Below, one piece after another: positions 47,723 to 60,050 of a stretch of 64,000 bases of DNA (position 1 is its first letter; each line of letters opens with the position of its first letter). The notes beneath the pieces are model-generated. The model saw nothing but the letters and a program-made list of their open reading frames with translations. It did not search any database and was not told the origin of the DNA. The position numbers and the translations under genes are program-made. The stretch is from Stereum hirsutum FP-91666 SS1 (Eukaryota; Basidiomycota; Agaricomycetes; Russulales; Stereaceae): assembly GCF_000264905.1 (NCBI RefSeq), contig NW_006763139.1, positions 1,528,313 to 1,592,312 of the forward strand, read 5' to 3'.

Positions 47723-48267
47723 ATCAGGATTCAGAACTTCCTCCCCACATAACTCCTCGCTGCGTTTTACTATCATTTCCCCTGTGACCGCGTTGTAAAT
47801 ACTGTTGTGAATACTGTACCATACCCACCACGGACTTGTTGTCATTGTCGCTGTATCTCCACATCGAGCAATGAACGATGGACCTGACACAATCTATCGT
47901 CGTTTCTCTTTTCTCCCTCTTCTGCACTGTCTACCCTAGTTACTGTGTAGCCGTAGCGCCTGTAAGCACTGCTGCACGCTGGTATTCTAGCATATGCCCT
48001 CTCCTCTACGTGTACATACTCGTCACTCGTCTAAGCACCCCACAGTCGCATTGCCGTCTCGTTCTCGCTTTTCTTTCTCTCCTGTTGTTTGTACACTATT
48101 CAGCCTACCCCGGTTAGCATTCTTCATACTACACCCTCGAATGACTCGACACTCGACTTGAAATTCCGACCGTTCGTTGAGCACAACAATGGCCCGCCCG
48201 CTTTGTGGTTCTCCAGGTTCGCCGTCGTTCTTCTCCAAGTAAAAAAAAAACACGCCTGCCAGTGCAT
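47723..48267. other. 3' flank of the unknown gene
   Basis: Pyrimidine-rich, with no gene recognised; likely 3' UTR and tRNA flank. A run of ten A at 48241-48250 (T run on the minus strand) lies just downstream of tRNA-Val and probably is its Pol III terminator. Confidence 0.5.
48241..48250 (-). terminator. Pol III T-run terminator of tRNA-Val
   Basis: Ten A on the plus strand are ten T on the tRNA strand, 17 bases past the tRNA 3' end. Confidence 0.6.
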
Positions 48268-48367
48268 GAGCTCGGCCCAGGATCGAACTGGGATCTCCCA
48301 CATACAACGTACAGGTACACAAGGCACATGTGACGCGGGCGTGCTCTACCACCTGCACCACCGAGCT
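48268..48367 (-). tRNA. tRNA-Val (anticodon CAC) with intron
   Basis: Read on the minus strand: acceptor AGCTCGG pairs with CCGAGCT, D-arm GTGC..GCAC, anticodon stem CCCGC pairs with GTGGG, loop position 33 is T and 34-36 read CAC. The T-arm is CCCAG-TTCGATC-CTGGG. An intron of about 26 bases sits one base after the anticodon, the normal eukaryotic site. Box A and box B are intact. Confidence 0.88.
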
Positions 48368-50508
48368 CGTTCTTATGGATGGCAACTCGAGCTTTCAGTG
48401 CAGTTTCGGAAACGAGGTGGGTAGATTCAGAAAGGTGCGGCCAGGTGCGCGTAGGCATTGGATGAATGGAACAGACTCGCGTTAGGTAGGACAGTGAACC
48501 CATTCACAGCTGAATCTTTTATTAACAAGGTTATAGTAGTACTTCGCCGCGGCTGCGTGTATAAGGCGCATGCCAACGTTCGTCATGTTACATTGTTAGA
48601 CATACCGTATGCGTGAAGGACCATCATACTATGCAACGCACAGATGACCACCCGGCCACACCCGACCTCGAAGTTCGATCGTTCGAATCTTGTCTTTCCC
48701 CTCGTTCTGAATCCATCGTAGGCCACTGATCGAACACACAAAGTTAGCTCGTGCTTATTGCCATCAAGCCATGCCATGACGAGGCTCGATCATGTCATAG
48801 CTGAGATGAATGCCGCGAGCTTGTGTTGAATGGTGTCCCTGGACCTCGAAGGCCTCGATGAGCATTGACCAGTATACGCCGCAGCCGGCGGAGGTCCCAA
48901 TGGGCATCGGTGTCTTCGGTGTCTCAACGGCGCACCTAAGCTTGATAGTGGGAGACCGCCGAGCGCGGAGGAATACTTACTGAGTCTGAGTCACATGGAG
49001 GACGCAGAGCGCAAAGATTATAAGTATTGGTGCCGCATCCTACATGATCTACATAGGTTTGTCAGTGAAGGAAGTAAAGTGAACGTCAGCCGAGCAAGTC
49101 GTGTTCAAGTGCTTGCAAATTGCGAAACTTTACTATACCTGAGGCTCGAGCAGCAGCCAGGTCTTGGTCACAAGCGTGCTGTCGAGAGTTATGGAAGCGT
49201 GATTGGTGTGGCAAGGGATCATGAGATGATTTCTTTCGCCTGCGGGCTGGTGGGCGTTCACAAGCCGTGTAAGCATTGTATGGCGTGAGGTGGCGCAAGG
49301 AAGCATCGGGGTTCGAACGTGCAAAACTATGGATAGACAGACGCGGGCGGGTCCAGCCTGGTGACATGAGTATACGCCGTGTAGCCCTCGCCACTATTAT
49401 TGTGGTCGCGCTTCGTGATACGTTTGTGGGACGCTTAGATGCGTACGGAATAGAGTGTTCTGCATCAGGTCCGTCGATGGAAGTCGATGAAGAGGGGAAA
49501 GGCACGGAGGAGCGGGTCAAGAGTGGAGTTGGCAAAATCAGGCGTTCAAAGCACTTTACGGGGTTGAAGATCAAGGTGATGGGAACTCGCGAAGTGTTCC
49601 CGGTTCCCCATGAAGCAAGAAGCTCGTGCTGCGAGATGGTAAGTCGACGTCAGAGGAAGCTAAGAAGGTACTCATTTGAAAGGGGGGTCGGAAGAGCTAG
49701 GTTAGATACGGCATGCTACCGGCATGTAAACGATGATGGAGCGTCTGAGGATATCGTCGGTTCAGCCTAGACAAGCTAAGTAAAGACCGGAAACGAGAGT
49801 AGATTGTGACAAAGTCGCGTTCTATTGAAAGCTTAGAATGAAGATCGCAGAGAAATGACTGTCGCATTTCATTTTCGGAAGAACAGAGTCTGAAGGAAGC
49901 GTGCAGACCGAAGGTATGAATCCACTGGAGTGATAGCCGGATACAACTTGTGCAGGAAAAGAGACGAGCTGGGCAAGAAAACGAAAGTGCAGGAAGTTAT
50001 CACCTTTGTTGGAAGGGCTGAAAGTGGACCCCCGCGAACAGAAGATTCCTAGAGGAACGTTGAGGTCGCTTCGCGGCGATAACCCGAATGGTTAAGAAAA
50101 GGTCGACGGTTGATAGTCAGATGAGGGGGACAATCCCATGGGAATTGTCAGCGAGAGAGGTTAGCGCAGTGATGGGGGGCGATAGAGCTGTTTCCACGAT
50201 ATGGTGACGATGACTGAGAGACATCGCACCTTGGAGGAGAAGATGCAGTGGTAATGTACGTCCATACCCGTGCTCACAAAACGGGAAGGAGGGTAAAGTT
50301 ACCAGGCTGCAACCAGGCTGGAGGGAGGAGCTGGTGGACTGGAGAGGAACAGGAACGGACGGATTCGGAGACGGTGGACCCACAGGCAGGCCGGACCGAC
50401 GATGCGGGCCTGTAAATCACGAAAAGTGAATGCACTTCAAATTGGCGCGGACGGATGGGCGCTTTGCCCGACGCTACTTTAGCAGCCCCGCTCGGCCTTT
50501 CGACCGTC
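48368..50508. other. Gene-poor stretch, 2.1 kb
   Basis: A plus-strand ORF at about 49276-49770 (165 codons) overlaps a minus-strand ORF at 49086-49574. Neither has a motif, splice support or a recognisable family. Scattered tRNA box-B-like words occur (for example near 48690 and 49310) without a matching box A. It could hold a non-coding RNA, decayed repeat or lineage-specific gene. Confidence 0.45.
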
Positions 50509-52531
50509 ATGGCTGCTCCCTCTTCCCCCTCAACCTCTATGCAAGTCACCGTCTCCCTCCTTCCAGTTTCTCTTTCACTGGTGCATATTCCAAGGTGTCG
50601 CCTGCTTGAGCTCTCTCATCCCATCATCCGTCAAATCCTTCTCCCCAACCCTTCGTTTCTAAATCTCACTTGCAATCAAGTCGAGCTTTCAATCTTTGCG
50701 TACGGTACTCCGACTTTTTGTATCCACATACGCTCTTACGCTGGTATTTTAGTGAACACCATGTGCTCCGAGACTTTGAACCCATCGCAAGGAAAGACAG
50801 GCAACGTATCAGGTCACGGTCAGGATCCTCTGGCAGAAGTCGAGCGGACTCTTGGCCGGAAGAGGACTTGGTTGAGGTATCCGTCGATACATGGAGAGTG
50901 CTACAGATAGACTCTCACTCTAGTGGTCTAGGTGTGTCTCCTGGTTTCTTGGCTCCTACTTTATTAATCAAAACCCTACAGGTAATGCCGGTGCACGGGT
51001 GCACGAGCTCTCCGCACCTCTGGCGGCAGCAGGCATCTCTATTCTATATCAATCCTCTTACATGAGTGACTTCATCTTCGTAGGTCGTTTCATTTTCCAC
51101 GGAATCCAACATGTTCTCAGTGGGTTGTAGGTCAAACAAGTTCGCCTTCAGGAGGTTATCCCTATCCTGGCATCTGCAGGATATGACCTTTACTGCTCCG
51201 ACCCAGATCACCTCACTGCTCAAATGTCCCCTCTTCACTCCCCTACGCTCCGTGGCTCGGACGATGGTCCACCACTAGACTTGTCTTCAGGTGCTGTTCT
51301 CACGCGCACGAGGAGTAACACAGACGAGTCACTTCATGGTCGAGCGGCTATGCTGATGTCTCTACCACCACCTGCCCTCTCGGAAGAACCTGGCACAACT
51401 CCACCTAGACCCACTGCTGTTCGCACAAAATCTCTATCCCCGTCGTCATCTGACGTTCAGCTCCTTCCCACCGATCTCACCTGCGTGGGTCTCGCCGACG
51501 ACGCGGCAGACGTATGGGCGCTCAAAATCGTGAAGTTGGTTGCTTATCCAGAGCTGATTGTCCCTAAAACGGTCGACGTCGAGTCGATACCTGTGTTAAA
51601 ACCCGTTCAGAGCGAGGTTTCGTACTCAGATACCCCAGAAGACGCACCCTCACGAACACCAAGTCCGTCGACTTCATTATCGTCCGAAGGAGAGGATGGC
51701 TATTTCTCCGCCTCTCCCCCAAATCAGTCTTCGACTTCTCTCGTTTCTTCTGCGGCCTCTCGATCAGCTGAGAGTCTGCCAACGACTGGGACACAACTAG
51801 AGACACGCAAAGTCGCTGATAGGCCTTCTCATCTGCACCGTATCAACCCATCTACGCCTCAGCCTCTCACGCCTGTGCACGTTCGCGATATACCATCCCA
51901 CTATGCGATTTTTCCTTTGTCGCCCACACCTTCATCACGTCACCGCCGTCGTATCACGCCGGATTACGCTGTCCCCTTCTTTTCTCTCACCCGGACACAA
52001 GAAGGTTCCTCACTAACTGCTCCGACGGCCGTGCTTACCTCGCTCTTCCCTCCTTCCGAGAGGCACATGGTCATCTGCAGCGACGAGCTGGATGCCCTAG
52101 ACTCGCCTGCGCATCCGGTTGCAGAAGCCGAGGAGATGGATGATGAAGGACATGAGATGGGTGACAAGAACGGACCTATGCGGTGTTTGCAAATCGATCT
52201 TAGACAATTTGGGCTCGGTAAGAACCCTCTCTTTGCGTATTTATGGTCTATATGGGCATTGCGCTTAATATTCTGTGCTTTTCTCCCTCGCAGACAAACA
52301 CGGTTTAGTCAACCGCTATTCCCGCGTCCTGGGAGAGAACGGGATCAATCATATGTATAGTTCGACGTTTAAAACTGCGAACCTATTGGTGAGAATTTCT
52401 GTCTCTCTTCTACGCGTATACAGTACTGTTTCAAGCCTGGGATACTCATGATTTATCCATTCTCCCCGCACATGATGTAGGTCGATACCCCACATGCTGC
52501 TCGCGCCCAGGCTCTTCTCCGTGCATGTTAA
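50509..52531 (+). CDS. CASTOR-like ACT-domain protein (possible arginine/amino-acid sensor)
   Basis: Multi-exon gene. Start ATG 50509 (MAAPSSPSTSMQVTV; ATG 50539 is an alternative). The N-terminal half reads SLSLVHIPRCRLLELSHPII, RQILLPNPSFLNLTCNQVEL, EHHVLRDFEP, EVSVDTWRVLQIDSHSSGL, ARVHELSAPLAAAGISILYQ, SSYMSDFIFV and VIPILASAGYDLY, following the order of the tandem ACT domains of animal CASTOR1/2, cytosolic sensors that bind GATOR2. A long Ser/Thr/Pro-rich insert follows (about residues 230-440), then a last ACT-like part: MRCLQIDLRQFGLDKHGLVNRYSRVLGENGINHMYSSTFKTANLLV, ending RAQALLRAC at TAA 52529-52531. Fungi have the GATOR2-like SEACAT complex, but arginine binding is inference only. 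Confidence 0.8.
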
Positions 52532-53348
52532 GTTTCATGCGTTTAAGATGGCCGTTCACCATTTCAGTAACCCAACGCGCGCCCCAAAACTCTGATGCTA
52601 TCGTGGACAACTCACATTACGTCTCTTACGAACGGGATACTCATGTCATCATTGTCACCCACGACCGTCCACCCTCATCAATCTAAATGTATTTCAACGG
52701 AATTCGTCCTTCTCGTCAGGGTTCCTGTCCTTTTCTCCGTTATGTGATCCTTTGCTTCCGAGTCGGAATCTGTTCGTCCCAATCAAGCGTCATTTTCTAC
52801 GTTCTGATACCCTCACAGTCGCACTTCCTGCCGTGTGCCGTGACAATGAACAACTCCTGTTGTACCTTGGTCTGCATGTACTATACCTACCGCATATCAC
52901 CGCTCACCTTCTGCCATCCCGGATCCCCTTTTCAATCGCTCCATCTCATCCATCAGCCTCTTTTAACACGATCACAGATATTTGCTTGTTTGCTTGCTTG
53001 TTCGTGTCTTTTTATTGCCTTCGTGCTTCGGGTATATAACTTGGTTTCAACATCTTCTTCTTCATCTCACACTCCATCTTCAGGCTTCGCACTGCTCCGC
53101 TTCTGGCTCCTCTCATCCTCATCCTCAACCTACTTTGTATCATCTATGCTACTTACCAGTGTTCCTCATTTTCAGTGCTTCATCCCGGTCTTTCCAGTCG
53201 CGTCTTAGGTTGTTGTTGCTATATTGTTTGTATAGGTGCAATTCCAGCACAGTGATTGATGTTCTAAGTACAAGGGCTTCGGCATCGTGTTACATCAGAA
53301 GAGTATGGGAAAAAAGCAAAGCAAAAACTCGTTGCATCAATTCAGCAT
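52532..53348. other. Intergenic region
   Basis: Pyrimidine-rich, AT-richer than neighbouring genes; short ORFs only. Probable 3' UTR of the CASTOR-like gene and tRNA flank. Confidence 0.45.
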
Positions 53349-53421
53349 CACCCACGGCAAGACTCGAACTTGCAACCTCCAGATTAGAAGTCTGACGTCA
53401 TGACCATTAGACAACGAGGGC
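53349..53421 (-). tRNA. tRNA-Arg (anticodon TCT)
   Basis: Minus strand: acceptor GCCCTCG with CGTGGGT (one G-T wobble and one T-T mismatch at pair 5-68), D-arm GTC..GAC, anticodon stem TCAGA with TCTGG, loop CTTCTAA giving anticodon TCT. T-arm GCAAG-TTCGAGT-CTTGC. No intron; 73 bases. Confidence 0.88.
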
Positions 53422-53708
53422 GGCTTCAAGGGACGATTGTTCAAAACCGCACAAATTCGCAATGGGCCTCGGGTAAGTCCGGACTCCGCTGGTAAATCGC
53501 ATCCAGTGATGTAGCGCCACACCGCGTTCATCCCTTACCGCATCTCTCTGTCACCGTCAACAGGTTGCCAGGACTCACTCTACGTTTTCTTGCTTCGTCT
53601 GACAGGTCGTACTCTGGCCTCTAGGCTTTCTTTGATGCACCGTTAGGTAATAATATTGCACCATCAAAGCTGAAACGTACAACACATAGTCGTCCTCAAG
53701 GTGCCACA

Positions 53709-56700
53709 ATGGCACGCACGCAAGTCTTCCTAGGGTTTCTGTCCCTGGGTCTTCTTCTGGTGCTTTACAAAGCGGCGTCTCAGGTCCCCAGTACGCTCTC
53801 ACCACAGGGATGCCGCATGTCATACATGTCTCCATCATACCTTTTGCAATCTTCATTCAACCGAACATGGACCCACCTTGCGGACCGATATTCTCTATGG
53901 TTATATCGAGAGGTCGGCTGGGAAGATCAGACGGTAAAATGAACCTAATGTTATTCTAGTATCGTCAATTGGTGCTCAAAGTACACTAGCTGGGCGGTGT
54001 CCCGGTCCTGTTCATCCCAGGTAATGCGGGCTCGTCCCGGCAGGCTAGGTCCATAGCATCGTCCGCCACAAGGCAATATTACGAGTCCCCACATAAAGTG
54101 GCCTCAGAGTTTGCCGATAAACAATCTTACAGGCCTCTGGATTTATATACGCGTACGTGTAACTGACTTTACCTTAGATGCTGTCCTGTTCGTAGGCTGA
54201 ACTTGGCCTCTTTGTAGTCGAATTCAACGAAGACCTATCCGCTTTCCATGGTCCTACCCTCGAATCCGAAGCTGCATATACAGAAAAGGCCATAACCTTC
54301 ATCCTCTCCCAATACCCACCGAATACTTCGATCGTCATCATGGCACATTCCATGGGCGGCGTAGTTGCCACCTCGCTCCTCCCAAATCCCAACATCGCAG
54401 CTATCATCACCATGTCGACGCCACACACTCTACCTCCAGCTCGTTTCGATCGCCGTATTGCTAAAATCTACGAATCAAGCCTCGTGTCTGTCGCTGAGGA
54501 CATGACACCGATCTTGTCTCTCTGTGGTGGTGCTACGGATATGATGATCCCTTCTGAATCCTGCGTAATTCCAGATGGGGAGGGATATAGGAAGACAGTG
54601 TTCACGACTGCATTGGAGGGTTGTTGGACGGGTGTCGGCCATCAAGTCATGGTGTGGTGCCATCAGGTCAGATGGCGTGTGGCACGGGCAGCGTTAGAAC
54701 TGGGCGCTGTTTCTACGCCTTCTCAGCGGATCGCTGTGCTTGATCGTTGGTTGAACGATGGCCATTCCTTTTCTCATCATTCGTCCGACGACGTAGGATG
54801 GACACCATCGGCACCAGTATCTTTAACACTGGATGAAAAGTTGACTTTGAAGAATCCCAGGGAGCAACACACCTACTTTCTTCCGATCGGAGGCTCGCCG
54901 ACAAGCAAGTTCATCTTGTATCTCTCGCAAGGATCCATTATGTCTGTATCTCCGCCATATCCCCTACCTCTCTCCGCTTCTGTGCGTCTATGCCGAGGGT
55001 CGCCGTCAACTGGTATCTGTGAGATCCTCATGCCGACTACCGTTCGACTGCTGCCCACTCTAGGCCCCGATCGTCCGGCACCTCCTCCTTTAGAGGGCAT
55101 TGACGAATCGGAAGGAGTCGTCTATTTTGCTGCAGATATACCGGAGGCTGAAGAAATACAGGAAGAGAGATGGGTTGCTGTTGATGTGCGGGGTACGGAT
55201 GGTCGTGGTTGGCTCCAGGGTGGCTTTATCCACGATAACCGTGGTCGCACAACCCACAATCTTACTGTCCATGGTCAGTCATCACCCAATTTTGCTCTAC
55301 GGAAACACCGGGCTGAAATTCATCAGGCGTTTTACACAGGGACGTAACAGTATCAGTGCAGGGGTCATCCCTTAGACAGATCCTTGAGTTCCCGAAGCTT
55401 TCATCGGATGCACTTCTCGCCTACCGCTTGACTCCTAAGTTTTCTGTCTCGCGCTCATGCGATGGTAGGCATTCGTCTCTTCCTCTTTGTTCTGAGTATC
55501 CGTCCAAGTATTCACATATCACTTCGATCGTATTACAGAAACGTTGCTACCCCCTCTACTCCAACTTGCTGCCGGCCCAGAATCTCATTTCTATTCTCTC
55601 GCCGCCTCCGAAACACATCCTCAAACGACTCTCGTTATTCATGCACATAACTCCGGGCCTTTCATTCATAATTCCCCTTCACATGGCAACGGGATGAACC
55701 TCTCTATTTACTCAACGCTCGATGATGGGTGTGCAATTGAGTCCATCGCTTTACGAGTGGACTACTGGGGTACCCTGGGGAATGTCGCGGCTCGCTACTG
55801 GGTCGCATGTGCAGGTTGGACGGTAGGCGTAGTGCTTTGGGTGCTGTTCGATGCATGGGCTGTTCATGAACAAGGAGGTAGAGTATCAAGACATAATTTA
55901 CTCGATTTCGTTCTGCGATGCTGATCTCATGTATGTCTAGGCTCTATGCCCACTGTTGGCCAGTCACTCGAATCGTTCGTGAAAAGGAGACTACCTCTGC
56001 TGACAGTGACAGCATTCTTCGTTTCTCTCATCCCCATGCCCGTCAATATCCTACTTGGAAACAGTGGCCAAGCCATATTTTCCCCTATCGCTCCCGTGCT
56101 CCTGATCCTCGTAACTGGCATGGTATGTATAAGTTGGTGGCTGTTAAGTCTCTTCATGTGGCCATTCAACAGACTTCAACGCTTGTTTGCGAGGTAGACG
56201 CTTCGACCACAAGTCACCAAAGACAGCACTAATCCCTCTTGTAGACGAACAGAAGACACAAGAGTCCACCGACGAACCGCATTCTCAATGCTGTTCATCT
56301 TCGCCCTCATCTTCGTCTTCGTGCCCTGGCAAATCGCCTTCCTGGGTTGCTACATCTTCCACTTCTTCACCTGCGCCACCGACACGACCAACACCCGACA
56401 AACCACTGCCGCTTCTAGAACTCCACCACCAAGATCGCCATCTCCCGCGCGCCTCAGTTCCTCGCTTGATATCCACCAACAAAACACCCATATCCTCCTC
56501 CTGATGACATGGCTTTTACCGCTCGTCGCACCTGTACTGGCTGTATGGGTCAGAACGCTTGCGACGGCTGGTTTGACGACACCGTTTGATGGTGACCACA
56601 ATGTATGGGCTGTAGCCCCCTGGCTCATCCTAGTAGACTATGCATCCTGGACTCAGAGTTCGCTTCTTTCTCGTGAGAAGTAAGTTGCCGTGTCTATCGC

Positions 56701-56932
56701 ATCCTCTCCGCAGGCCCAATGCTCAGCTTTCATTCGCTATAGAATCGAGCCTATTTCGCTGCGATGGCTTTTCCTTGGAGCTTCAGGCGTCGCATTCATG
56801 GTCGGCGCCGGAAGGACCTACCGTGTTTTTGATGGAGTGTGGTTAGCCATTAGCCTGGCTGTGATGATACGCATAGGACCAAGATACTGGGGAGGACAAT
56901 CATGGCCGCAGATTTTACGGAGAGGGAAATGA
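53709..56932 (+). CDS. BST1: GPI inositol-deacylase (PGAP1/Bst1)
   Basis: ER membrane enzyme that removes the inositol-linked acyl chain from GPI anchors so proteins leave the ER. Start ATG 53709 is followed by a signal anchor (FLGFLSLGLLLVLYKAASQ), CRMSYMSPSYL and LYREVGWED. The alpha/beta-hydrolase core has GVPVLFIPGNAGSSRQARSIASSA (oxyanion), LGLFVVEFNEDLSAFHG, IVIMAHSMGGVVATSLL (catalytic Ser in GHSMGG-like motif) and IITMSTPHTLPPARFD. GCWTGVGHQVMVWCHQVRW follows. The C-terminal half carries several helices (FFVSLIPMPVNILLG, LFIFALIFVFVPWQIAFLG, LLMTWLLPLVAPVLAVWVR) and ends WGGQSWPQILRRGK at TGA 56930-56932. Order and length fit Bst1. About fifteen exons; some borders are not fixed. Confidence 0.93.
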
Positions 56933-57253
56933 TACATTGTTTGCGTTGAGCAGCAGACAAAACATGAGCCTGAAATGACCAGATCGCAAGACCGTGAAGC
57001 AGAACGGTTTCCGAAAACAGGATCGAGCCAGAGGGAGAACGGAGCATTTTGTTCACAATTCCCAGCAGACATGGAAGAATCAAGCATCAGTTGCGGGGGG
57101 CGCTGACTCTGGAATGCATGTCATAGGGCGGCATATGAGGTTGGTCAAGGCGTACGGCATACACAAAACACAGCGAATGATAAAGAAAGAACTCCAACAA
57201 CGAGCTCACCCCCAACTCGTCTCATCAAGACCCGGAAAGCAGAAGCGGAGAGC
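56933..57253. other. Convergent intergenic region, PGAP1 / RPL35
   Basis: 3' flanks of two convergent genes. No gene recognised. Confidence 0.4.
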
Positions 57254-57832
57254 TCATGCCTTGACGGCGAACTTCCTGAGAGGGAAGTGGATGTTCTTCT
57301 TGTGCTGCTTAACAGTGATCTTCGACTTCTCGTTCTATAGATCATGGATAATTCAGCTGACTTGAAGGGGGAAAACGACTTGGGTGGGACGCACAGCAGT
57401 CAATCGCCGCCTGATAGCACGAGTCTTCTTCGTCCGGAGGTCAAGGGGGAGGTACTTCTTGTTCTTGTAGAACTCGCGGAGGTTTTGGCGTTGCTTAGCG
57501 TTGATAACGGTAAGGACGCGGGCAATCGACTTGCGGACGGTGGAGCTGATCGCCAAAGTACGAGGTCAGCGGGGAAAATGAAGGAAGAGCTGAAGTGAGA
57601 CGCACATCTTAGTCAACTTCGACGCAGATCCACCTGCAATCTTTTGCACCCGGAGGTTGAGGAGCTCGGTCTTCTGCTCCGCGAGCTGTTTTGTCAAGTC
57701 ATTCTTCGACCTATAACGAACATCGAGGTTCAACAGCAGAGCAGAGGTCAGTCGCCAGGTCTAGTAAGATTCAAAGAGCCGACAGTTTGCGCACTTGGAC
57801 TGGAGTTCGTAGGCCTTGACTTTTCCGGGCAT
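57254..57832 (-). CDS. RPL35: 60S ribosomal protein L35 (uL29)
   Basis: Start ATG 57832 gives [13 protein letters not shown], spliced to SKNDLTKQL and [20 protein letters not shown], then [40 protein letters not shown] and [10 protein letters not shown]. The last exon gives [15 protein letters not shown] and TGA at 57254-57256. Introns interrupt every few dozen codons, one right after the first short exon, as usual for fungal ribosomal protein genes. Component of the large subunit near the exit tunnel. Confidence 0.96.
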
Positions 57833-58178
57833 GATGATTAGAGTCTACGGAGGGAGTATGAGAACAGTTGACGACAGCGGAGACGGTGAGGGCGACCAAT
57901 TACCTTGAGGGAATGTTGTCGCCGATGTCGTACTCACAGTCTCTGCGACAATTCCAGGCGTGTGGGAAACCACCTGTACAGTTCGGCCGCCACCATTCTC
58001 ACGCTTCAACTTGAGCTGCGCCACTGCCGCCACACTTCTACCTTGTGGCGACTGCGACCACTGCGATATCGCTCGTTCCGTATCCTCTATATACTTGGTT
58101 ATGAGATACACGATACAGTAGAAATACATGGCGCTCTGAGCTGCTGTATGATCCCAAATACTGTCATATTTCAATTTA
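57833..58178. promoter_or_regulatory. RPL35 promoter region
   Basis: About 350 bases between the RPL35 start and the HIS6 stop. Minus-strand ORF through here is not supported. Contains pyrimidine tracts close to the RPL35 start. Confidence 0.35.
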
Positions 58179-59548
58179 TTATCTCTCGCCTGCGTTCCTC
58201 GCCACAAGATCGTCAAACTTTACCAACGTTCCTCCGAAAATATCGAGCGCACTGAATTCACATGAGCACGCTGAGATGGATCACATATAATTCTAGAGGG
58301 ATATACCTTCCATATGTCAGGTCGACTTTCCCATCTGACAGTCGCTCGACGAGATCTAAGTCCGAAATATCTGTGGTCGTATAGAAATCAGTTCCTTCCA
58401 TTGAACCTCTAAGCCGTAACATACCCTTGGCACCACCAGCATACGTGGTCGGTATTCGTACCCACTGTCCCAGTTCTAATTAAAGATGAAATTATAGCAT
58501 CAAATGATGGGGGATATTTGGTGGACGCACTGGCTACAAGTTCTTCGTCGATGCCCTGACAAAGCCCCTCCACGTCCGCTGCATGGATTAGAAATTCGCT
58601 ACAGAGATGTCAGCAATAGTTTCAGTCAAATGTATCCATTGTCCAAATATTTACCTGCAGTGTTCCGACAGCAAGTTCAATGTTTCTAAGACGCGTGTGG
58701 CGTTCAGTAACCCGACACCATAGACCACTATCATGACCATGGGTTTACCTTGCCGAACTTCCATGTCCGTGATGTCCTGCCACTTGTTCATGGCAACCAT
58801 CCACCTGTCTCCTCTCCGCCGACAACTTGTCGCCGCATAATATCAGAACAAAGTTGTGCCACACGAAACAGCCCGTTACGGATGGCATCCTACCTGACAT
58901 CAACGACCAGTCTCTCCTTCCCAACAAGCGTGGAAAGTAACCGCAGTCGTTCAAGAGAAAACTTCATCTCAGGGAACAAATAGGATGTCACAATAACCTA
59001 ACAAGTGCACATTTTTTGCGATGCTCTGTTTAGTATATGATTCAGGCTCTTGGGCTCTGTAAGGACTTACTTTGCTCGCGCCAAGCTCAAGCCAGCTCAA
59101 AGCGTTCTTATCGGTGATTCCGCCACCAATCTGCAGACCACCTAACAAGATTGTATTAGCGATCTCGAAATTGTTCAACAGGAAGGTCACAATTTATGAG
59201 CTAGGTAAGTGCGTACGAACCTGGCCACGTTTCGAGTGCTTGACGCGCAGCCTCATCATTCCCGGGCCCAAGCTTGATGAGATGTCCACCTTCGAGGCCC
59301 TTTTCTTTATAAAGCCTCGCAAAGTCACCAGGAGATTGACTGTTCGATACCAAGAGTATATATAGAAAGAGAGACGTTCAAATGAACTTCGGTCCCAGGA
59401 AGTTCGAATGAACCCACCTCGCCACAAAATTTGTCTTCAGCGTCGCAGGATCGCTATCAGAAAGCGTGCCACCAACTATCTGCTTCACTTTACCGTCGTG
59501 AAGATCTATACATGGTCGGAAGAGACTGCGACGTGTTGTTGAGGACAT
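58179..59548 (-). CDS. HIS6: ProFAR isomerase, histidine biosynthesis step 4
   Basis: Converts ProFAR to PRFAR, a (beta/alpha)8 barrel enzyme. Start ATG 59548 gives [23 protein letters not shown], with the first catalytic Asp in [15 protein letters not shown]. Later segments are [89 protein letters not shown], then [20 protein letters not shown] and [14 protein letters not shown], ending ARNAGER at TAA 58179-58181. It has the extended fungal loop ([19 protein letters not shown]). The coding start lies only about 32 bases from the right end of the transposon-like element at 59580. Confidence 0.93.
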
Positions 59549-59579
59549 GACGGAAGGCGGTATCTCGGTAAGGGCCTAA

Positions 59580-59604
59580 GGGTGCATTCGGCAACCGAGA
59601 GCGG
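59580..59604 (+). repeat. Terminal inverted repeat, left end
   Basis: 25 bases, exact complement of 61107-61131. Confidence 0.8.
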
Positions 59605-60050
59605 TTTGATTTCCGGCGGATTCTCCTGCCAAAACGAAAGAATCTGGATTCTCGGATTTCGTGGCTTCTTCGGCAGCCGTGGTGCCTGCCGAACCCTGCC
59701 GCGCACATATTGCGTGACTGATGTGACTCCGGAGTGCTTTGCCACTTCATTCTTCAGTGGCACCTTTGCGCGAGTTCGTCGTCTTGTCGTCGTCGTTTGG
59801 CTAGACCACCAATCGTAGCATCTCGTTCAGAGATAAATGCATATTTACGATGTGACCACTCGAAGACAGATCTATCAAGGCACAGTTGTTAATTTTGCAG
59901 TATGATTTCGAGTCTATGGGACCACAAACATCAACAGTGACAAAATGTAGAGGAAGAGGCAAGCAAGACATCTGAGGCACTGTCGACATCTCTCTTGAGC
60001 TGCCTCTTACGACTATATTATGACTTATTGCTATTATTACACGACCTTTT

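Noticed and set aside
48640..48720. GTTCGAATC-like box B suggesting another tRNA
   Set aside because: No box A at proper distance and no cloverleaf.
49290..49330. GGTTCGAAC box-B-like word
   Set aside because: No acceptor or D-arm partner found on either strand.
57845..58216. Minus-strand ORF between RPL35 and HIS6
   Set aside because: Overlaps the HIS6 end in another frame, no motif, and lies in the RPL35 promoter.
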